A stretch of DNA of 64,000 nucleotides, from contig BCJJ01000002.1 in assembly GCA_039545355.1 (NCBI GenBank), positions 893,956 to 957,955 on the forward strand. The letters are read 5' to 3'. This DNA comes from Trichosporon coremiiforme. Its lineage: Eukaryota > Basidiomycota > Tremellomycetes > Trichosporonales > Trichosporonaceae. Both the position numbers and the translations under genes were made by a program. A model generated the notes under the pieces. The model saw only the letters and a list, made by a program, of their open reading frames with translations. It made no database searches and was not told where the DNA came from. This document shows positions 35,358 to 47,182 of the stretch, piece by piece (the first letter of the stretch is position 1; each line of letters starts with the position of its first letter).

Positions 35358-36887
35358 CAGGCGCTTGAGGAGTGTCGTGCATAGTTTGTTGTACGCATAT
35401 CCACAATGCCATGTGTCATGATCGTCTCTATCCTACTTCACCTCTGGATCTCTGGGGGGTTCCAGTTCGCAGTGGGCTGAAGGGGTCGGGCATACCACCG
35501 TCCATGGCATCTGCACCACCACCGTGTGCGAAGGAGATGGAGGCAGTCATTGTGCGACCCGACCGTAACGGATAAGTCTCCGAGTACTATGGCCGATCGC
35601 TGTGAAGAGTATCCGGAGACATACCTGGCCCCCGCGCATACCAGCAAGTGTGGGGCAAGGTGAAGAGAACAAGGCCCGAGGAGGTATGAACATTCCACCC
35701 TCTGACACAACGTTGTGCCACCCTTACCCCTTGTCCTCCTCTCTCCTTGTCCTCTCCCCTTGTCCTCTCTCCTTGTCCTCTCTCCTTGTCCTCTCTCCTT
35801 GTCCTCTCTCCTTGTCCTCATTCCCTCTCGACCCCTTCAACTCCTTGTATTGAGCTGTCCCCGTACGCGGAGAATCAACTGGGAAGGGGCCGCGGACACC
35901 GCGGCTTCTTGGAGCGCCCTTTGGTGCGGGCAACATGGTTGTGCGCGGAACGTCGGTGCTCACGGATGAGTGCCGATGTCGCACGGATCAGGTGTCAGTG
36001 TCATTCGCCACTCACTCACGTCCACTCTGCAGCTGCCTGGTTACCACTCGACTGGCTCCATTATTGCTCCAGTACTCGACCTCAATCCGCCCTCAATCGG
36101 CCCCCCGTTGTTCCACCTTCGCAACGAGCAGCATGCATCTGCCTGCGGCTGAAAGAAGCAGCCAGTTTGTCCCCTCCGGCCTGCGTAGCCGGTGCATCCT
36201 TCTCATGCAGTCATTCAGCCAGGTCAGTAGGAGGCACTGACGCACGCCGCAGACGCCGGTTCCACCACTGCTTCACCACACCGCAGTGTCCGTCTGTTTG
36301 TCCGCTGTCTCGCCGCAACTTCTCTCTTTGCCGAGCGCCGCCTAAGTCGGCTTGTGTCTGCCACATTGTGTCTCTGCTGCTGCCTGCTGCTGTAGCGGGC
36401 TTTGCCGTTGCTCGGCATGGTTTCTCACCCCAATGGAGGATCGCTCCACTCGCACATCGCGCTCGCCGCGCTCCCGCTGGACCCCCGATCGGCGCTTCGC
36501 GCCTCGCCGCGTACACGGATACTCCTACATGCAGGATGGTGTCAAAATGCTCTTGGCTGCTATATACGCCTGATACGGATTGCCGGACCATCATGCTGCA
36601 CGCTCACGTGTGGACGCTCGCGGGCAGCTCGGTTCAGAGAGGGACGGGGCGCTCTGCACTCCATCGTTTCATTCGTTCGCTCGTTCGCTCGGACGGCGGA
36701 GATGTTAACCGCGGAAGCTAAGAGCGTCGCCGCCTCCGCCGCGGCACCGCGCGGCGGGGTCCTGGCCCTTGAGAGTGGGAAGGAAATGCAGACGGGATAA
36801 TGTGATTGCGAGGGGTGTGGGTGTGGATGTGGGTGCGGGTTCGAGATGGTAAACGTAGGTATTTGTAGCAGAAAAAGTCAACTGTTG
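35358..36887. other. 1.5 kb gap with minisatellite, no gene seen
   Basis: Between the coiled-coil gene and the 3' end of IGO1. Apart from the minisatellite at 35728-35820, nothing is recognisable. Long open frames occur in several frames at once (for example 35747-36721 on +), as expected for CT-rich, stop-poor DNA, and none has protein-like composition. Confidence 0.5.
35728..35820 (+). repeat. 13-bp minisatellite (CCTTGTCCTCTCT)n
   Basis: About seven tandem copies of CCTTGTCCTCTCT. The first two are slightly longer or altered (extra CTC, CCCC for TCTC) and the last ends in CATTCC. The array is strand-asymmetric (pyrimidine-only apart from one G per unit) and non-coding. Confidence 0.9.
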
Positions 36888-37884
36888 TTACATTTCCTCG
36901 TCGGTCCGGCGGGCAAGCGCACTCGTCTTTACGGGCGACGAGCCAAAGCTGCCGTGGTGGATCGGGTACGAGGACTGGGGAGGGACACCTTCGCGGAACG
37001 TCCCGGGAGGAGAAATGCGAGAGTGGCTGCGGGGAGTCAGCGCTGCCGCACCGGTTGCAACACCACCAGACGCCTCATCGCACCTTTCAGAACCTCGACG
37101 CTGATGAGAGCCAGGGATACCCATGGCCTCACTCTCGGCGGCAGGGGAGATACCCATGCCGACAATTGCTTGTGACGGACGGCGCGCGGCCTGATCCGGG
37201 ATCGAGCTCGAGTTGGTGGGCGAGGAGGAAAGTTGGCCGTTGGTGGGGGGAGAGGCGTGCGGGACACTGCAGGTATCAGTTTCATTTCTCCTTCAGCAGT
37301 GGTTGTTCGCCCGACGGAAGTGCACTAACCCTTCGGGGGTAGGGATCGCAGTGCCGAGAGGTTGAGGGGGCGAAACGCCGGCCTTGGACATCATGTAGTC
37401 GCCAGAATCAAAGTACTTGCGCTCCTGCGGGAATTGTCAGCTCATCGGCTCTTGGCATGATCGGGCCATCGGGGAGGGCAATGTGGCCCAGAAGATCCAG
37501 ACATGACAGACGGCAGTGGGGCGCAATAGTCCATCAGAGCACGGGCTCTGCGCTCGTACCCGTCCGTCACTGCCCAGGTATGCTCACCTTGTTGATCTTG
37601 CTCAGGAGATTCTTCTGGGGAAGCTTTCCGTACATTTGGAAGGCCTTCTGCTCCTGCTCGTTCAGCTGCTGTGGTCATGGTCAGTGCTCGATTCAACAAA
37701 TTAGAAGGCAAGCCATGTGGTCGGTGCACAGTTCGCAGCGGCGGAAATTGATGGATGGGGACGGTGGTAGGACACATACCGAGAGGTCGACCTTGTGCTG
37801 TGGTGCTGTTAGCGGAAGTCGACGTCATAGCCCTGACGGCCCAAGGAATGGCGGTGGCCAACTCACCATCTTGTGCGGATTCAT
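36888..37884 (-). CDS. IGO1: Endosulfine/ARPP19 family protein (Igo1)
   Basis: Exons 37884-37867, 37797-37780, 37668-37588, 37424-37330 and 37266-36888 give 196 aa. After phosphorylation by the Greatwall kinase Rim15, endosulfines inhibit PP2A-B55. In fungi this drives entry into quiescence when TORC1 is low. The core is intact: QMYGKLPQKNLLSKINKERK, then the invariant FDSGDY (44-49) with Ser46 as the phosphosite, then MMSKAGV. Everything after about 70 is disordered, rich in Ser, Pro and Gly, and roughly doubles the length relative to minimal endosulfines. The first two exons are 18 nt each. Introns are 69, 110, 163 and 63 nt, all above the local norm. Start at the ATG at 37884. Confidence 0.92.
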
Positions 37885-40800
37885 GTTTGATGGCGATGGC
37901 AAGAGTTGTGCGAGATGCGAGAAGAAATAGGTGGTGGAGAAGAAAAGTAGGCTTGGGTCCGGGGGGTCACGCGGACTAGATGTGCACGTGTCGAAGAATG
38001 TCGAACCGCAGCTCAAGCTAGACAGTTGGAGAGAGAGAGAGAGGGCGGCGGCGTGCGCAGCAAGTAAGGGTGGGTGGGAGGTGGGTGGAGTGACTAGGGC
38101 CCAGTCAGAGGCGAGTATATGTACGAACTGGGGAGGAAGATAAGGCGATGATGGGAGAGTGTGCCGTGAAGAGATAGGGGGATGTGTGGTAGGGTCAAAG
38201 GATGAGGTCGGCCGTGTAGAAGTCAGAATGAGGCGCTCCGTCGCTCCGTCCCGAACAGGTGCAGGTGTGCGGTTGGGAAGGAAGCAGATCGGTCGCTTAG
38301 GCTTCAAGTGCGAGATGTCGTCGTCGCTGCTGTGCGATTGCCGGAACAACTAGAGACAAGCGCCGAGGAGGAGGTCTGAGTTAGGAAGTAGACAGAGTGC
38401 TGAGGGGAGAGGAGAAGCGATGGTAAAATGATAGATGCTTGTTGGATTCGATCTGATGGGAGATGGATGTTCGTTCTCTGGCTGGGTGATAGAGATGGAT
38501 GAGGAATGAATAGCGAGGCGAGCCCTAAGTGGAAGGTCAGTTAGATATGACTTGGGTTTTCAGGGAAGGCCTCTGAGCATGACCTGACAGCCACATAGCC
38601 TGCATAGCCTGCAGTGCTCATGCCGAGGTCAGGAGCCATGTCAGGGGTCCCAAGACCTCAGGACACACTAAGCTGAGCTACTGAGCCTGAAGTCTGACGC
38701 TGGCCGCTGGTGCTGCACTGAGGCGTCGACGCTCGCGCAGGCAGGCAGACGCTGCTCCAGCGATCCCAGCGCCCAACATTGCCCGAAAAGGAAACGTCTG
38801 TCCCCCTCCAGGCCCAATCAATGTAGAATCGTTCCTCGTGCCAGTCCCTGAACGAATCCTCTCTCACTCCTCTGCCCGTATGCCCTTGCCCTTTGTCCTG
38901 GACCGCGCCGCATCCCCCGCCCAGTCATGCAGCAACTGCAGCGTGCAGCAGCGCTCTACGCCCCAACCCAACATGGGTTTCGTTCGATCCCTACTACGAG
39001 CCAGCGTCAGCGGCACTGAACGTACAGTACTCCATACCAGGCGTTGAGCAGCGTGTCGATATGGATGCAAGATAGATCCTCAATCAGGCTCAGGACCAGG
39101 CTCGACCCAGATGCCCAGCCTGCTCAGCATGCTGAGACAGGTAATCTGCTGGGATGCCGGGACGCGGTGCAGCGAATGACGAAGTTGCGTGTGCTGGAAG
39201 GTGGATGTGCTTCGCTGGCAGCTGGCGGAGAGGAGATCCAGGGTTCGCGCGGTGCCGAAGGGTCTGGACATCTAGACGGTTTGAGACTAGCAGCTTAATC
39301 GCGGCCTGACATGCCTGACTCCTCTTCGTCTTCGATCTCGAGCTGTCTAGACTTGCCTAGCTGCAGCACGTTGGTACGTTGGGCGGCGCGCAGCGCGTCG
39401 GCATAAGCAGAGCTAGATCCAGCTGCCTGCATCTGTATTACGGTCGAATTACATGATCGTCCCTTCCCTCAAAATCCCTCACCAAAACTCAGGTAAGGCA
39501 GTGGCCAGCTGACCTCTCGTCCTCGCCTCGGTCGCCTCTGTGCCATCCGGCACTTGCTCACAGCCGCCACCTCGAAACGACCTCTTCCTAGGCTCGGAGT
39601 CGCCCATCCCCGTCGACGTCCTTCCCTGGATGAGGCGTCTCTCGCGTGTTTGATCACGGGTGGGGCAGAGGATTGAATCATTTACGATCCTTGTTCTCTC
39701 GCTGAATGCACGAGTTCTCTCGATGGCGGCGAGTCGCTGGCGCAGGCGTCTGGCGTGTCTGGGCGTTTCGATGGCTACGAGGCTGACCTGGCTGGCTGGG
39801 CTGAGCTGCAGCCAGGCGGCGGCCTTCACCCTCGTTCCTAGGTACCAGGCACGGTGGGTGACGTCGTATCAAGCACGTCTGAAGTCTGCGACGCATTCTG
39901 CGCTCTCCAGCACCCCTCACCGTAGCCTGCAACCTGCGACGGCGGTGCCTCACTCTCGCTTCAGACTTCCCATCACCGTCTTCCCTGCCCAGCTTGCCGC
40001 TTCTGGTATGCTAGCAATATCAACGACCACTTTACAGTTGCTTCATGCCGTAGATCGCCTCGCTTTCGTCCTCCGTGAAACGCGTTCAACCGCTGCTTCG
40101 ATCGTTTTAGCTCGTTCCGAATTATCCTCCGAGTCTTCTCCTCCTTCAATGCGCTCGCTTCGCGGCTAGGGTGGGATGAGACCGATCGCTTGGCTCCACT
40201 TGGCCGACGTCCAGTGCTTTATTCGTTCCTTCCCATTAGCGAGAAATGCACGCGAGCGGCGCCGCGTGCCGCTCTCCGCTCTGTGCAAGTGTTGATGACT
40301 CTCGTTTAACAAGGTTGGTCCGCCTGCCTCGTCATTACGAGCCGAGCCCTGTGCTCCCTGTCTCCAGCATCCTTTGCATCATTCAGCCGCAGATCCCTCC
40401 CCACTATGCCCGAGGGTGGGCTGCGGACTCCCTGCCCCACGCCGAAGGGATCATCAAGCTTCTCTTGACGACCTTCCTGACTTCGCCGCCCATAGAAGTA
40501 GCTAGGTAGGAACGGTCCGGGCTCCGACGGGGGGGAGCTCCATTTTGGCCACCCTCTCCACTATGACGGGGACGCTGCGGAGCCCGGTGACACCTCCCGA
40601 GGCCAGGATTGCCACAGTCTGTGTCCTTCTCCGCAACGGACTCGCGTTAGGCTTGGCCCGTCGGCAGGGAACCATTCGCAATCCTAGTGCTCCCATAGGC
40701 GCGTAGGCAAACGCAGGCTGTCAGCTTCCTTCAGTTGCCATCTCGGCGACCTCCGAGATCCCGGCTGAATCCACTGTGGGAAGGCTATCCGGTATATCCA

Positions 40801-41932
40801 CCCACTTCTTTGCAGCGTGAGCTCCGGCGAGTTTCCTGCATCCGAGGTCCTTTCAGTTTGCCGCGCACTGTCCCGCAATTCGTGAGTCGCGAGTCTCGTG
40901 GAGCAGAAGTGTGACTCCTCAACGCCGCTTGATCCGGCCCTTTTTGGGTGGTTGCACATGGGTCTGCGTCAAAATATCACCACCTGTCACCATCATTGCC
41001 AACTCGTGCCAACACCGAGATGGGCATCGGAATGCACGTGAGGAGCGTTCACATGATTACTTTGAGCGAGCTTGCTCAGAGATACGGGGTGCAGCTTCGC
41101 CTCGCAGGCTAGTCGCCAAGCGCTCTGCAAGATTCTCGCTATGTGGCTGCCTTATCTGCCACGGATACCACCAGCGCGCAGACCGCGTATCGCGGACTTC
41201 TGAGTCATACGCTATTGGCGCTACTGGCGATCGCGCTATCGCACAGTATAATCACAGTCACTCCACGCAAATTGACAGTGGCGTGCGTGGATCTGTTTGT
41301 AAACAGCAAAGCCCGTGCAGCACTGTACGGGTGACGGTCTCGCTTTGATCTAGGCACTTGTCTCTCCCCCCTCAGTAACTCTCACCGATCACGGAGCCTG
41401 GAGCCTGGAGCCTGGAGCCTAGAGCCTGGAGCCTGGAGCTTGGAGCACCGAGAGTGCTCAAACTTTTCCAAGCGTCCAGTCAACTTGATTCGACTCTGAC
41501 TCAAAAGGTGTTCGTATATAGCAGCGATGCATGATTTCGCATCCGAGTTGAGATTCAGGTGTCTGTGCATATGTCCGGGTCCCCGGCGAGCTTCTTGCGG
41601 CGAGGAGGCCGAAATAGCAACGGCCAAGGATCCCAAGCAGCGTCCATACGGTGCATTTCGGTGACTGGCCGGCTTTGGCTGGCTATGGACAGGCGATTCG
41701 GCTGATTGAAGGCAATATCCGCCGGGTCCGAATTAGTCGCGTGCCTGCACAACCCTCACCGTAGGTGACCATGGTTCACCGGATGAGTCACTTACCAAAA
41801 GTTGGCTGATCATCTAGACGGCGCGTGCCGTTGCCGCCTCCCGATAAGTAACATGTAGTGCGCGTTCCTGCTATCTGTCTTCCTCTCATCCCACTTCTCG
41901 TCCTCCTCACCACTCAACAACTCCCCCATACC
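37885..41932. other. 4 kb divergent gap between IGO1 and ABC transporter
   Basis: The largest gene-free stretch of the window. It starts with an AG dinucleotide run at 38032-38044 in the IGO1 leader and contains the 7-bp repeat at 41394-41446. The last 70 bases before the ABC gene are pyrimidine-rich. ORFs up to 169 codons (39660-40169, +) resemble no protein and overlap others in different frames. No tRNA, snRNA or transposon signature was found. It may simply be long regulatory DNA, or hold an unrecognised non-coding transcript. Confidence 0.45.
41394..41446 (+). repeat. 7-bp tandem repeat (GAGCCTG)n
   Basis: Seven full copies of GAGCCTG plus a partial one, with single substitutions (GAGCCTA, GAGCTTG). 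Non-coding. Confidence 0.9.
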
Positions 41933-44900
41933 ATGCCTCTCGAGGCATTGGGCCTTGCTGCCTCCCAGCATGCTCAGAGCGTCTTCAACCTCGGATACGC
42001 CTTCGTCAAGCACAAGAAGGAGAAGCCTCAGTACGTCTACTTTTGTTTTCATCAGAGCTGGTCCACTCGCGTGACCACAACACAGTGACATCCCTCACTG
42101 ACAGCCAGCCCCACCCCTCTTATCTTCCCCCACACTCTTTACATTTTCCCATGCCTCGTTTTGCTTTCGCTGCTCTGGTTCGGCCTCAAGTGGGCTGCGC
42201 CGAGAATCCACGCCAAGATCCGCTCCTGCGCCACCAGAAGGCAGCCGATCTTCCTTGGTGACGACGATGAAGTCGAGCCAGACGTTGAGGTCGTCGAGAA
42301 CGTCGAGCCGCCGCCGTGCATGCCTTCGCAGGGCTTATGGGCCGACTTACGCTCACACTGGACCTCTCTCCGCTCCAACGGCACTATAATTGTGTTCCTC
42401 GACATCTTCAGGACACTCCTCGTCACCGGTCTTCTCGCACTCAGCATCTATGCCGCCATTCTCGCCGATGGACCTCCTCCCGATGACGAGGACACGTCTA
42501 GCGCCCCCGGCGGCGCGTTCGAGGCGCTCAAGAAGAAGAAGAAGAAAAAGAATAAGTCCACCGTCGACGATTACTCGAGCCTCGAGTGGGGAGAGATGGG
42601 ATGCTGTGTCTTCTACGTAAGTTGAGCGATCCCGGAGATGGACTGACAGGCAGCTCTATGTCCTCCTGCTCTCGTTTATGGTTCTTGCTCTTCAGCGCAC
42701 CAAGCTGCGCCGCAACCTCACGAACCACATCGACATCCTCCTTGCTCTCGCCTTCGGCATCTACGCCTACCGCGACATCTGGCCGGAGCTGACGTACTAC
42801 CTGTCACCCTCTGACCTCAACAACTGGGTCACCTGGACCCGCATCGGTATGCTCTTCCTCGCCGGTATAGTGACGCCACTTGTGCGCCCCAGGACCTACG
42901 TCCCCGCCGATCCTCTGGCGCCCACGCCCCCGGCGCTCGTCCATCCCGAGCAGACCGCCTCGCCTTTCAACTTCGTCTTCTACAACTTCATGACCGATCT
43001 GATCCGCAAGGCGTGGAAGACCACCGCCCTCCCCTACGATGACCTGCACCCGCTCGCCGACTACGACCGCGCGTCGCACCTTTACGGCAAGCACATGCAC
43101 AAGCTTGACCCGATGCGCCGCAAGGAGAAGGGCTGGAGAAATGCGCACCTGTTCTGGAATCTCCTTGGCACGTTCCGCTGGGAGTTCATCTGGGCGGGCA
43201 TCATGTGTGCCCTCACCGCGTTCTGGGAGATCACTCCGACCATCGCCCTCAATCGTCTCCTCAACTACATTGAGGCCGAGGGCAAGGGCGCAAAGATCAA
43301 GCCATGGGCTTGGATCGCCCTCCTCTTCCTCGGCCCGACTCTGAACTCGATGTGCATCCAGTACTACGTGTTCATCATGACCCGCTGCCTTGTTCGTGCT
43401 GAGGCTCTCCTGACTCAGCTCCTGTTCGACCATGCTCTCCGTCTCCGCATGAAGGACACGGTCGAGGAGGACGAGAAAAAGCAGGACGTCGGCGTCCCTG
43501 AGATCCAGGTTGAGGAGGTCGAGGAACAGAACGGCCACTCGAACGGTGAAGCGAACGGCGACACCAACGGCAAGGACACCACGAAGGACGCCGAGCCCGC
43601 CTCTGTTAAGGCTCCCCAGCAGGGCATTATCGGCCGCATCAACGTTCTCATGTCGCAGGACATCGAGTCGCTCGTTGAGGGCCGCGACATTCTGCTCTTC
43701 CTCGTCTACACGCCCACCTCCCTGGTCCTCTGCATGTACATCCTGTACGAGATGCTCAGCTGGAGCGCCCTGTTTGGTGTCATCGCCCTCCTCGTCACCC
43801 TCCCTCTCCCCGGTTGGATCACCAAGCTCTCTGCCGGTGTCCAGACCGCCAAGATGGAGTCGACCGACGCCCGTGTCGACACTGTCACCGAGGCGATCGG
43901 CGCTCTCCGCATCATCAAGATGTTCGGTTGGGAGGACAAGATCAAGGCTCGCATCTCTGCCAAGCGTGAGGAGGAGCTCGTTCTCACCTGGAAGCGTCGC
44001 CTCCTGAACCTGTGAGTTGCTTTTAGCTTGTTGAAGCTAACACCGTGCAGCGTCAACAACGTCGTCAACCTGATCCTCCCCGTCGTCACGATGACCGTCT
44101 CCCTTGCCTCGTACACTCTTATCCAGAAGAAGCCTCTGGATGCTGCTACCGTCTTCACCAGCATGGCTATCTTCGAGATGCTCAAGGACCTTTTCGGCAT
44201 GACTTTCTGGATGGTCAACCAGTACATCACGTCTGGTGTCTCCCTTAACCGTATCAACAAATTCTTGAACGAGACCGACATGATCGATGCTTTCAGCCCC
44301 GGCGCTCAGCTTGACTTCCAGCAGACCCCGGAGCAGCTTGCTGCCATCGACGACGGCCTCATCCGCCTCAAGGACGCCGTGTTCGCCTGGGATAAGGACT
44401 CGGAGAACAAGAACGTCATGAACTTCCGCCTCAACATCCCCGATGTGACCTTCCCTAAGGGCGAGGTCAGTCTCATCACTGGTCCCACCGGCAGCGGCAA
44501 GTCGTCGCTCCTGAAGGCGCTCATAGGCGAGCTGCACTTTGAAGGCAAGCCCGGATCGTTCTTCCACCTTCCTCGCCAGGGTGGCGTTTCGTATGCTGCC
44601 CAGGAGAGCTGGTGTCTGTCGTCGTCTATCCGTGACAACATCCTGTTCGGCAGCCCGTACGACGAGGCGCGCTACCGCAAGGTCATCCACGACTGTGCAC
44701 TCGAGCCGGACATCAAGATGTTCGACGACGGCGACCAGACCGAGATTGGGGAGAAGGGTGTCACTTTGAGCGGTGGCCAGAAGGCCCGTATCACTCTCGC
44801 TCGTGCCATCTACGCGCGTACTGCCACTGTTCTCCTCGATGACATCTTCTCGGCTCTCGACACCCTCACCTCGCGCTTCATCATTGACAACCTCTTCAAG

Positions 44901-46949
44901 GGCGACCTGATCGAGGGCCGCACTGTTGCCCTCATCACGCACCACACGCACCTCGCTGCCCCGATTGCGTCGTACATGGTCGCTCTGAACGAGAACGGAA
45001 TCGTCAACCACGCCGGTCCCGTCGACTCGACCTGCGTTTCTGCCTCGAGCTCTGCCACCGACATCTCTGAGCAGAAGAAGGAGGCCGAGGTAGCCAAGGC
45101 TGCCGCCGAGACCGATGCGAACGGCAAGATTGGTAACATCGAGGAGTCCAAGAACAAGCTCATCAAGGACGAGGAGAAGTCTGAGGGCCGCATCTCGCGC
45201 AAGGCTCTGTTCCGCTTCTTCGGTTCGTTCGGGGGTGCCACGTTCTGGATCCTTTTCTGGGGTCTGCTCTTCGCGAGCCAGGTCCTCGCTGCTCTTCAGC
45301 CGTACTGGCTCGGTCTCTGGGCTCGTGCTTATCGCACGTCGTCCAGCCCGACCACCGTTGACCCCGTCTTCTGGCTCGGCTGGTACATGATCTGGGTTGT
45401 TCTCGGCACTTTCTCCGTTGCCCTCGCTACCGTGCTCTACTACCAGGGCTCGATGCGCGCTTCTCGCATCGTCCACGCCCGCCTCGTCGACAAGATCTTT
45501 GGTTCGTACCTCCGTTTTCTCGACACGACGCCCGTTGGCCGCATCATCTCGCGTTTCACCAAGGACATGAAGCAGATTGACGGCAACTTCACCGAGACCG
45601 CTATCGGCGTATTCACTATGACTATGGGCATGCTTATCAAGTTTGTCTCGGTCGTCGTCCTCGTGCCCCTCTTCTCGATTCCCGCCATCATTATCGGTCT
45701 CATCGGCGCGTTCATTGGCGAGCTCTACATCCATGGCCAGCTCTCTGTCAAGCGTGAGATGTCGAACGCCAAGTCACCCTTGTTCTCGCACCTGTCTGCG
45801 TCTATCAACGGTATTGTCTCGATCCGTGCCTACGGCGCTCAGGAGCAGATCAAGCGCGAGACCCAGGCCAAGGCCGACAAGTACACGCGTGCCGCGACTG
45901 CGTTCTACAACCTTAACCGTTGGGTCACGATCCGTATCGACATGCTCGGTGGTGTCTTCTCGGCCCTCCTTGCCTCCTTCCTGATCTACCTGTCGCCTCT
46001 TGACCCCTCGAACGCCGGTTTCGCTCTGCAGCAGGCTATCTCGTTCTCAATCATGATCCTCTGGTGGGTCCGTATGATCAACGAGATGGAGGTCCAGGGC
46101 AACTCGGTCGAGCGTATCGAGGACTACATGGTCATCGACCAGGAGCCTCCCAGCATTCCCGAGCGCAAGCCTCCCGCCGCCTGGCCGACCTCCGGTGAGG
46201 TCGTCCTCGAGAACCTCTGTGCCAAGTACGCCGAGGACGGCCCGACTGTGCTTGACAACATCAATGTGCGCATCGCTAGCGGCGAGAAAATCGGTATCGT
46301 AGGCCGCACCGGTAGCGGCAAATCTACCATGGCACTTGCCCTTCTGCGCATGATCCCCACGAGCGGCGAGGTTTATATTGACGGCATCCGCACCGACAAG
46401 ATCAACCTGCACGACCTGCGCAGCCACGTCACGATCATCCCTCAGGACCCCATCCTGCTCAGCGGCAGTCTGCGGTTCAACCTCGACCCGTTCGGCGAGT
46501 ACGCTGATAGCGTACTCATCGACGCCATGGACCAGTCGGGTCTCGGCCGGACGGCTTCATACGCCGAGGCTGCTGACCCGGGCACGGCCACGCCTCAGCG
46601 CATCACGCTCGACACGCTGATCGCTGCGGGCGGCAGCAACCTGTCGCAGGGCCAGCGCCAGCTCGTCGCGCTCGCGCGCGCGCTCGTCCGCCAGTCCAAG
46701 GTGCTCATCCTCGACGAGGCGACCAGCAGCATCGACATTTCCCTGGATAACGAGGTGCAGAAGGCGATCCGCAACCTGCCCCCGTCGACGACCGTGCTCA
46801 CCATCGCGCACCGCCTCGGCACTGTAATGGACTATGACAAGATTCTCGTCCTCGGCCACGGCAAGGTGCTCGAGTTCGACACGCCCGCCAACCTCAAGGC
46901 CAACCCCGACAGCTACTTTGCCAAGTTGGTCGAGGCCATGGAGCATTGA
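41933..46949 (+). CDS. ABCC (MRP-type) ABC transporter
   Basis: Exons 41933-42030, 42109-42616, 42654-44011 and 44051-46949 give 1620 aa. It is a full ABC-C transporter, expected to export organic anions, conjugates or drugs across the vacuolar or plasma membrane; the substrate cannot be read from sequence. Layout: N-terminal membrane segments (PLIFPHTLYIFPCLVLLSLL and others); a Lys-rich loop (LKKKKKKKNKS, near 170); TMD1; NBD1 with GPTGSGKSS (about 799), LSGGQ (about 894) and LLDDIFSALD; a charged linker; TMD2; and NBD2 with GRTGSGKST (about 1406), LSQGQ (about 1518), LILDEATSSID and IAHRL. Asp instead of Glu after Walker B in NBD1 is the normal asymmetric state of this subfamily. Splicing the 78-nt first intron restores an open frame. 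Confidence 0.92.
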
Positions 46950-47182
46950 GCGGCGAGTTTGCGAGCGTCAGCGAGTGCCTGCGTCTTAGTGGAGCTCGGG
47001 TGTTAAGATGAGAAAGGAAAAGGGCCATGGCCAGATCTAGACTTCCTTTCTCTCTTGCCGCACCTTGATCAACTACGTGTATCACATCCTACCTAATGTT
47101 AAGCTTTTTACCGTTATACAGTTATGCATCATGTGTTCTACTACTACTGCGGGTGCATCGCATGTGTTTACAGATGTAACAA

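Noticed and set aside
35747..36721. 324-codon plus-strand ORF
   Set aside because: Starts in the minisatellite and overlaps other open frames of similar length; no domain, and the CT-rich DNA explains the lack of stops.
39660..40169. 169-codon plus-strand ORF
   Set aside because: No recognisable domain, no supporting introns, and an opposite-strand ORF of similar quality overlaps it.
44820..44860. Degenerate Walker B (Asp for Glu) in NBD1 of the ABC transporter
   Set aside because: Expected for ABCC proteins, where NBD1 is naturally weak in hydrolysis.
44037..45734. 565-codon minus-strand ORF
   Set aside because: Antisense shadow of the ABCC transporter; composition (Asp/Glu/Val/Arg-rich) is typical of reverse frames of GC-rich genes.
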